6,779 nt of DNA, taken from positions 1-6,779 of the forward strand of contig JAICUS010000335.1 of assembly GCA_025935735.1 (NCBI GenBank), written 5' to 3'. The translations under genes and the position numbers were made by a program. Numbering within the stretch: the first letter of the stretch is position 1; each line of letters begins with the position of its first letter. Below the pieces are notes generated by a model that worked only from the letters and a program-made list of their open reading frames with translations, was not told the DNA's origin and ran no database searches. Below, in pieces: positions 5,178 through 6,779 of the stretch. The DNA is from Solirubrobacteraceae bacterium. GTDB taxonomy: Bacteria > Actinomycetota > Thermoleophilia > Solirubrobacterales > Solirubrobacteraceae.

Positions 5178-6334
5178 CCCGCCGAGCCGCTCGCCTCGTG
5201 CTGGTCGCCGCGCTCGCGGGGTGTGGCGGGTCGGCCCCGCGCCCGGCCCGGACGCCGGCCCCGTCGCCGACCTCTCGTGCGACGCCGGCGATCGCGGCCA
5301 TTCCGCGTCCTCGACCGAAGCCCGCTCCGGTGGCGCGCGTCAGCGTCTACGCCGCCGACGCCGCGGGCGACCTCGCGCCGGCGGTTCGGCACGATCCCGC
5401 GCGGGTCTACGTGCCCAACTCGGAGTCGGACACGGTGGACGTGATCTCCCAGCGGACCGGGCGCATCGTCGAGCACTTCGCCACCGGCGCGCTGCCCCAG
5501 CACGTCACGCCGTCCTGGGACCTGCGGACGCTATGGGTGACCAACGACGCGGGCAACAGCCTCACGCCGATCGACCCGCGCACCGGCGCCCATGGCCGGC
5601 GGGTGCCGGTCGCCGATCCCTACAACCTCTACTTCACCGTCGACGGCCGGCGGGCGATCGTCGTCGCGGAGGGCCGGCGCGAGCTGGACTTCCGCACGCC
5701 GCACACGATGCGCCTGCGCCACGCGCTGCACGTCCCGCGGTGCGCCGGCGTCGACCACATGGACTTCACCGCCGACGGCCGCCGGGCGCTGGTGTCGTGC
5801 GAGTTCGCCGCGCGGATGATCGTCGTCGACCTCCGGCGCGAGCGGGTGCTGCGCACGATCGCGCTGCGGCCGGGCGCGATGCCCCAGGACGTCAAGCTCT
5901 CGCCCGACGGGCGGACGTTCTATGTGGCCGACATGGCGGGCGGGGGCGTGTGGCTGATCGACGCGCGCTCCTGGCGGGTGCTGCGCTTCCAGCCGACCGG
6001 CGCCGGGGCCCATGGCCTGTATCCGAGCCGTGACGCGCGCCGGCTGTACGTGTCCAACCGCGGCGAGGGCTCGGTCTCCGTGCTGTCGTTCCGCACGCGG
6101 CGTCCCGTGGCGAAGTGGCGCATCCCCGGCGGCGGCTCGCCCGACATGGGCGGCGTGTCCGCGAACGGGCGCGTGCTGTGGCTGAGCGGCCGCTACAACG
6201 CCGAGGTCTACGCGATCAGCACCCGCACGGGGCGGCTGCTGCGCCGCATCCCCGTGGGGCGGGGCCCGCACGGGATGTGCGTCTGGCCGCAGCCCGGCCG
6301 CTACTCGATCGGTCACACCGGGATCCTGCGCTGA
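5174..6334 (+). CDS. YncE/YVTN-family beta-propeller lipoprotein
   Basis: A 386-residue lipoprotein. The signal ends in the lipobox Leu14-Ala-Gly-Cys17, and a Pro/Ala/Arg-rich tether runs to about residue 52. The remainder is a YVTN-type seven-bladed propeller: RVYVPNSESDTVDVIS, TLWVTNDAGNSLTPIDP, TFYVADMAGGGVWLIDA, RLYVSNRGEGSVSVLS and VLWLSGRYNAEVYAIS, with linking turns such as GRGPHGMCVWP. It ends in a PQPGRYSIGHTGILR tail that I recall as typical of actinobacterial YncE-like proteins. A CAGVDHMDFTADG segment followed by LVSCEF gives two Cys and a His that might form a disulfide or metal site. ATG 5174 overlaps the Kelch stop (ATGA) and has no Shine-Dalgarno of its own, so translation probably depends on the Kelch gene. 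The function is undefined; related folds serve as adhesion, S-layer or haem-d1-like proteins, though no haem-ligating motif is evident. Confidence 0.88.
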   Translation: MTRRAARLVLVAALAGCGGSAPRPARTPAPSPTSRATPAIAAIPRPRPKPAPVARVSVYAADAAGDLAPAVRHDPARVYVPNSESDTVDVISQRTGRIVEHFATGALPQHVTPSWDLRTLWVTNDAGNSLTPIDPRTGAHGRRVPVADPYNLYFTVDGRRAIVVAEGRRELDFRTPHTMRLRHALHVPRCAGVDHMDFTADGRRALVSCEFAARMIVVDLRRERVLRTIALRPGAMPQDVKLSPDGRTFYVADMAGGGVWLIDARSWRVLRFQPTGAGAHGLYPSRDARRLYVSNRGEGSVSVLSFRTRRPVAKWRIPGGGSPDMGGVSANGRVLWLSGRYNAEVYAISTRTGRLLRRIPVGRGPHGMCVWPQPGRYSIGHTGILR

Positions 6335-6340
6335 CGCCGC

Positions 6341-6688
6341 TCAGGCGCGGCGCAGGACGGCCAGCAGCGACAGCCCGGCCGGCAGCCGCGCGCCGGACCC
6401 GACCAGGCGTGACTCGAGCCGGAGCGGGAGCTCGAGCACGCGGTTGAGCCGCGGCGGCGTGAGCGCGAGGTCGGACCGCGGGTGGGCGTGGCGACGGCGC
6501 TGCGCGAGGCGGACCGCCGCGGCGGGGCCGAGCAGGACGGTGTTGAAGTGCGTGTCGGTCACGAGCTCCCAGCCGGCCGCGCGGGCCAGGGCGCGCAGCT
6601 CCGCGCGGTCGTAGCGGCGGAAGTGGCGGTTGACCTCGTCGTGCCAGGACCACAGGGCCCGATAGGCCGGGACCGTGGCGATCAGCCG
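6341..6688 (-). CDS. Class I SAM-dependent methyltransferase, C-terminal fragment only
   Basis: About 116 C-terminal residues of a Methyltransf_11/23-like protein. The recognisable start is RLIATVPAYRALWSWHDEVN, the strand after the usual LRPGG turn, followed by RHFRRYDRAELRALARAAGW and a DTHFNTVLLGPAAAVRL segment, ending in a LLAVLRR strand. The substrate cannot be told; such enzymes often act on glycans, lipids or quinones. The SAM-binding glycine motif and the first half are absent. The reading frame stays open to the right edge (6778), but upstream of 6688 its translation is an Arg-rich string with no methyltransferase character, where an LEH-type motif and the LRPGG turn should be. The gene therefore appears broken at about 6689, by misassembly or rearrangement. 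It converges on the YncE-like gene with 6 bp between the stops and no terminator between them. Confidence 0.75.
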   Translation of the reverse strand, partial: RLIATVPAYRALWSWHDEVNRHFRRYDRAELRALARAAGWELVTDTHFNTVLLGPAAAVRLAQRRRHAHPRSDLALTPPRLNRVLELPLRLESRLVGSGARLPAGLSLLAVLRRA

Positions 6689-6779
6689 CCGGCGAGCTTC
6701 GGCGCGTTCACGCCGGAGGTCGACAAGACCTACTCGGCGTCGACGACGGCGACCGTGACCTCGACGGCCGGCGACGCGA
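6689..6779 (+). other. Fragment of an unrelated extracellular Ser/Thr-rich repeat protein
   Basis: From 6689 the plus strand reads PPASFGAFTPEVDKTYSASTT and then ATVTSTAGDA to the edge. I recall this pattern (ASFGAFTPGV..TY.ASTTATVTSTAGDA) as a conserved beta-sandwich segment of large secreted actinobacterial proteins. The frame is open leftward only as the antisense of the methyltransferase, with no start codon or signal peptide, so this is an internal piece without its 5' end. Its presence head-on against a methyltransferase fragment indicates a junction at about 6686-6694. The recognition is from memory and only 30 residues long. Confidence 0.55.

Noticed and set aside
5531..6316. Minus-strand open frame of 261 codons
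   Set aside because: It is antisense to the YncE-like gene; His/Arg/Ala-rich with no recognisable domain.
6335..6340. Possible bidirectional terminator between convergent genes
   Set aside because: Only 6 bp separate the stops, and I saw no stem followed by a T-run at this point.

Overview
The window is very GC-rich and gene-dense. Its genes carry the G/C-ending codons, Ala/Arg/Gly-rich proteins and GTG/TTG starts usual in high-GC Actinobacteria. The gene families (PAS_4/GAF sensor of actinobacterial type, ECF sigma factor with a short zinc-finger partner, YncE-like lipoprotein ending in an HTG motif) suggest Thermoleophilia/Solirubrobacterales. This taxonomic guess rests on family resemblance, not on a marker gene.

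Layout. Positions 1-3948 are read leftward in this order: a secreted lactonase-type beta-propeller (3948-2842), a peroxiredoxin-like protein (2732-2235), an ECF sigma factor (2071-1442), a 70-residue zinc-finger anti-sigma-like protein that overlaps the sigma gene (1461-1249), and a tandem-PAS plus GAF sensor cut off by the left edge (1191-1). A divergent regulatory gap (3949-4211) separates these from two rightward genes: a six-bladed Kelch-type lipoprotein (4212-5177) and a YncE/YVTN-type beta-propeller lipoprotein (5174-6334), joined by an ATGA stop/start overlap. A methyltransferase C-terminal fragment (6688-6341) faces them, with 6 bp between the two stop codons. From about 6689 to the right edge the DNA stops looking like methyltransferase. 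Instead it reads on the plus strand as a piece of an unrelated extracellular repeat protein, so a misassembly or rearrangement breakpoint is likely.

How the parts may fit. Three exported beta-propellers flank one divergent promoter region that carries repeated ACGTCTC boxes. This suggests a co-regulated cell-surface set, possibly linked to the sigma/anti-sigma/sensor/peroxiredoxin genes beside it; the link is inference from position only. No known complete system is recognised. The most unusual features are the right-end chimera, the three-propeller cluster, and an arm/anti-arm/arm repeat between the lactonase and peroxiredoxin genes that can form two mutually exclusive hairpins. No gene-free stretch exceeds 300 bases. 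No tRNA, rRNA, CRISPR array or insertion sequence was seen.
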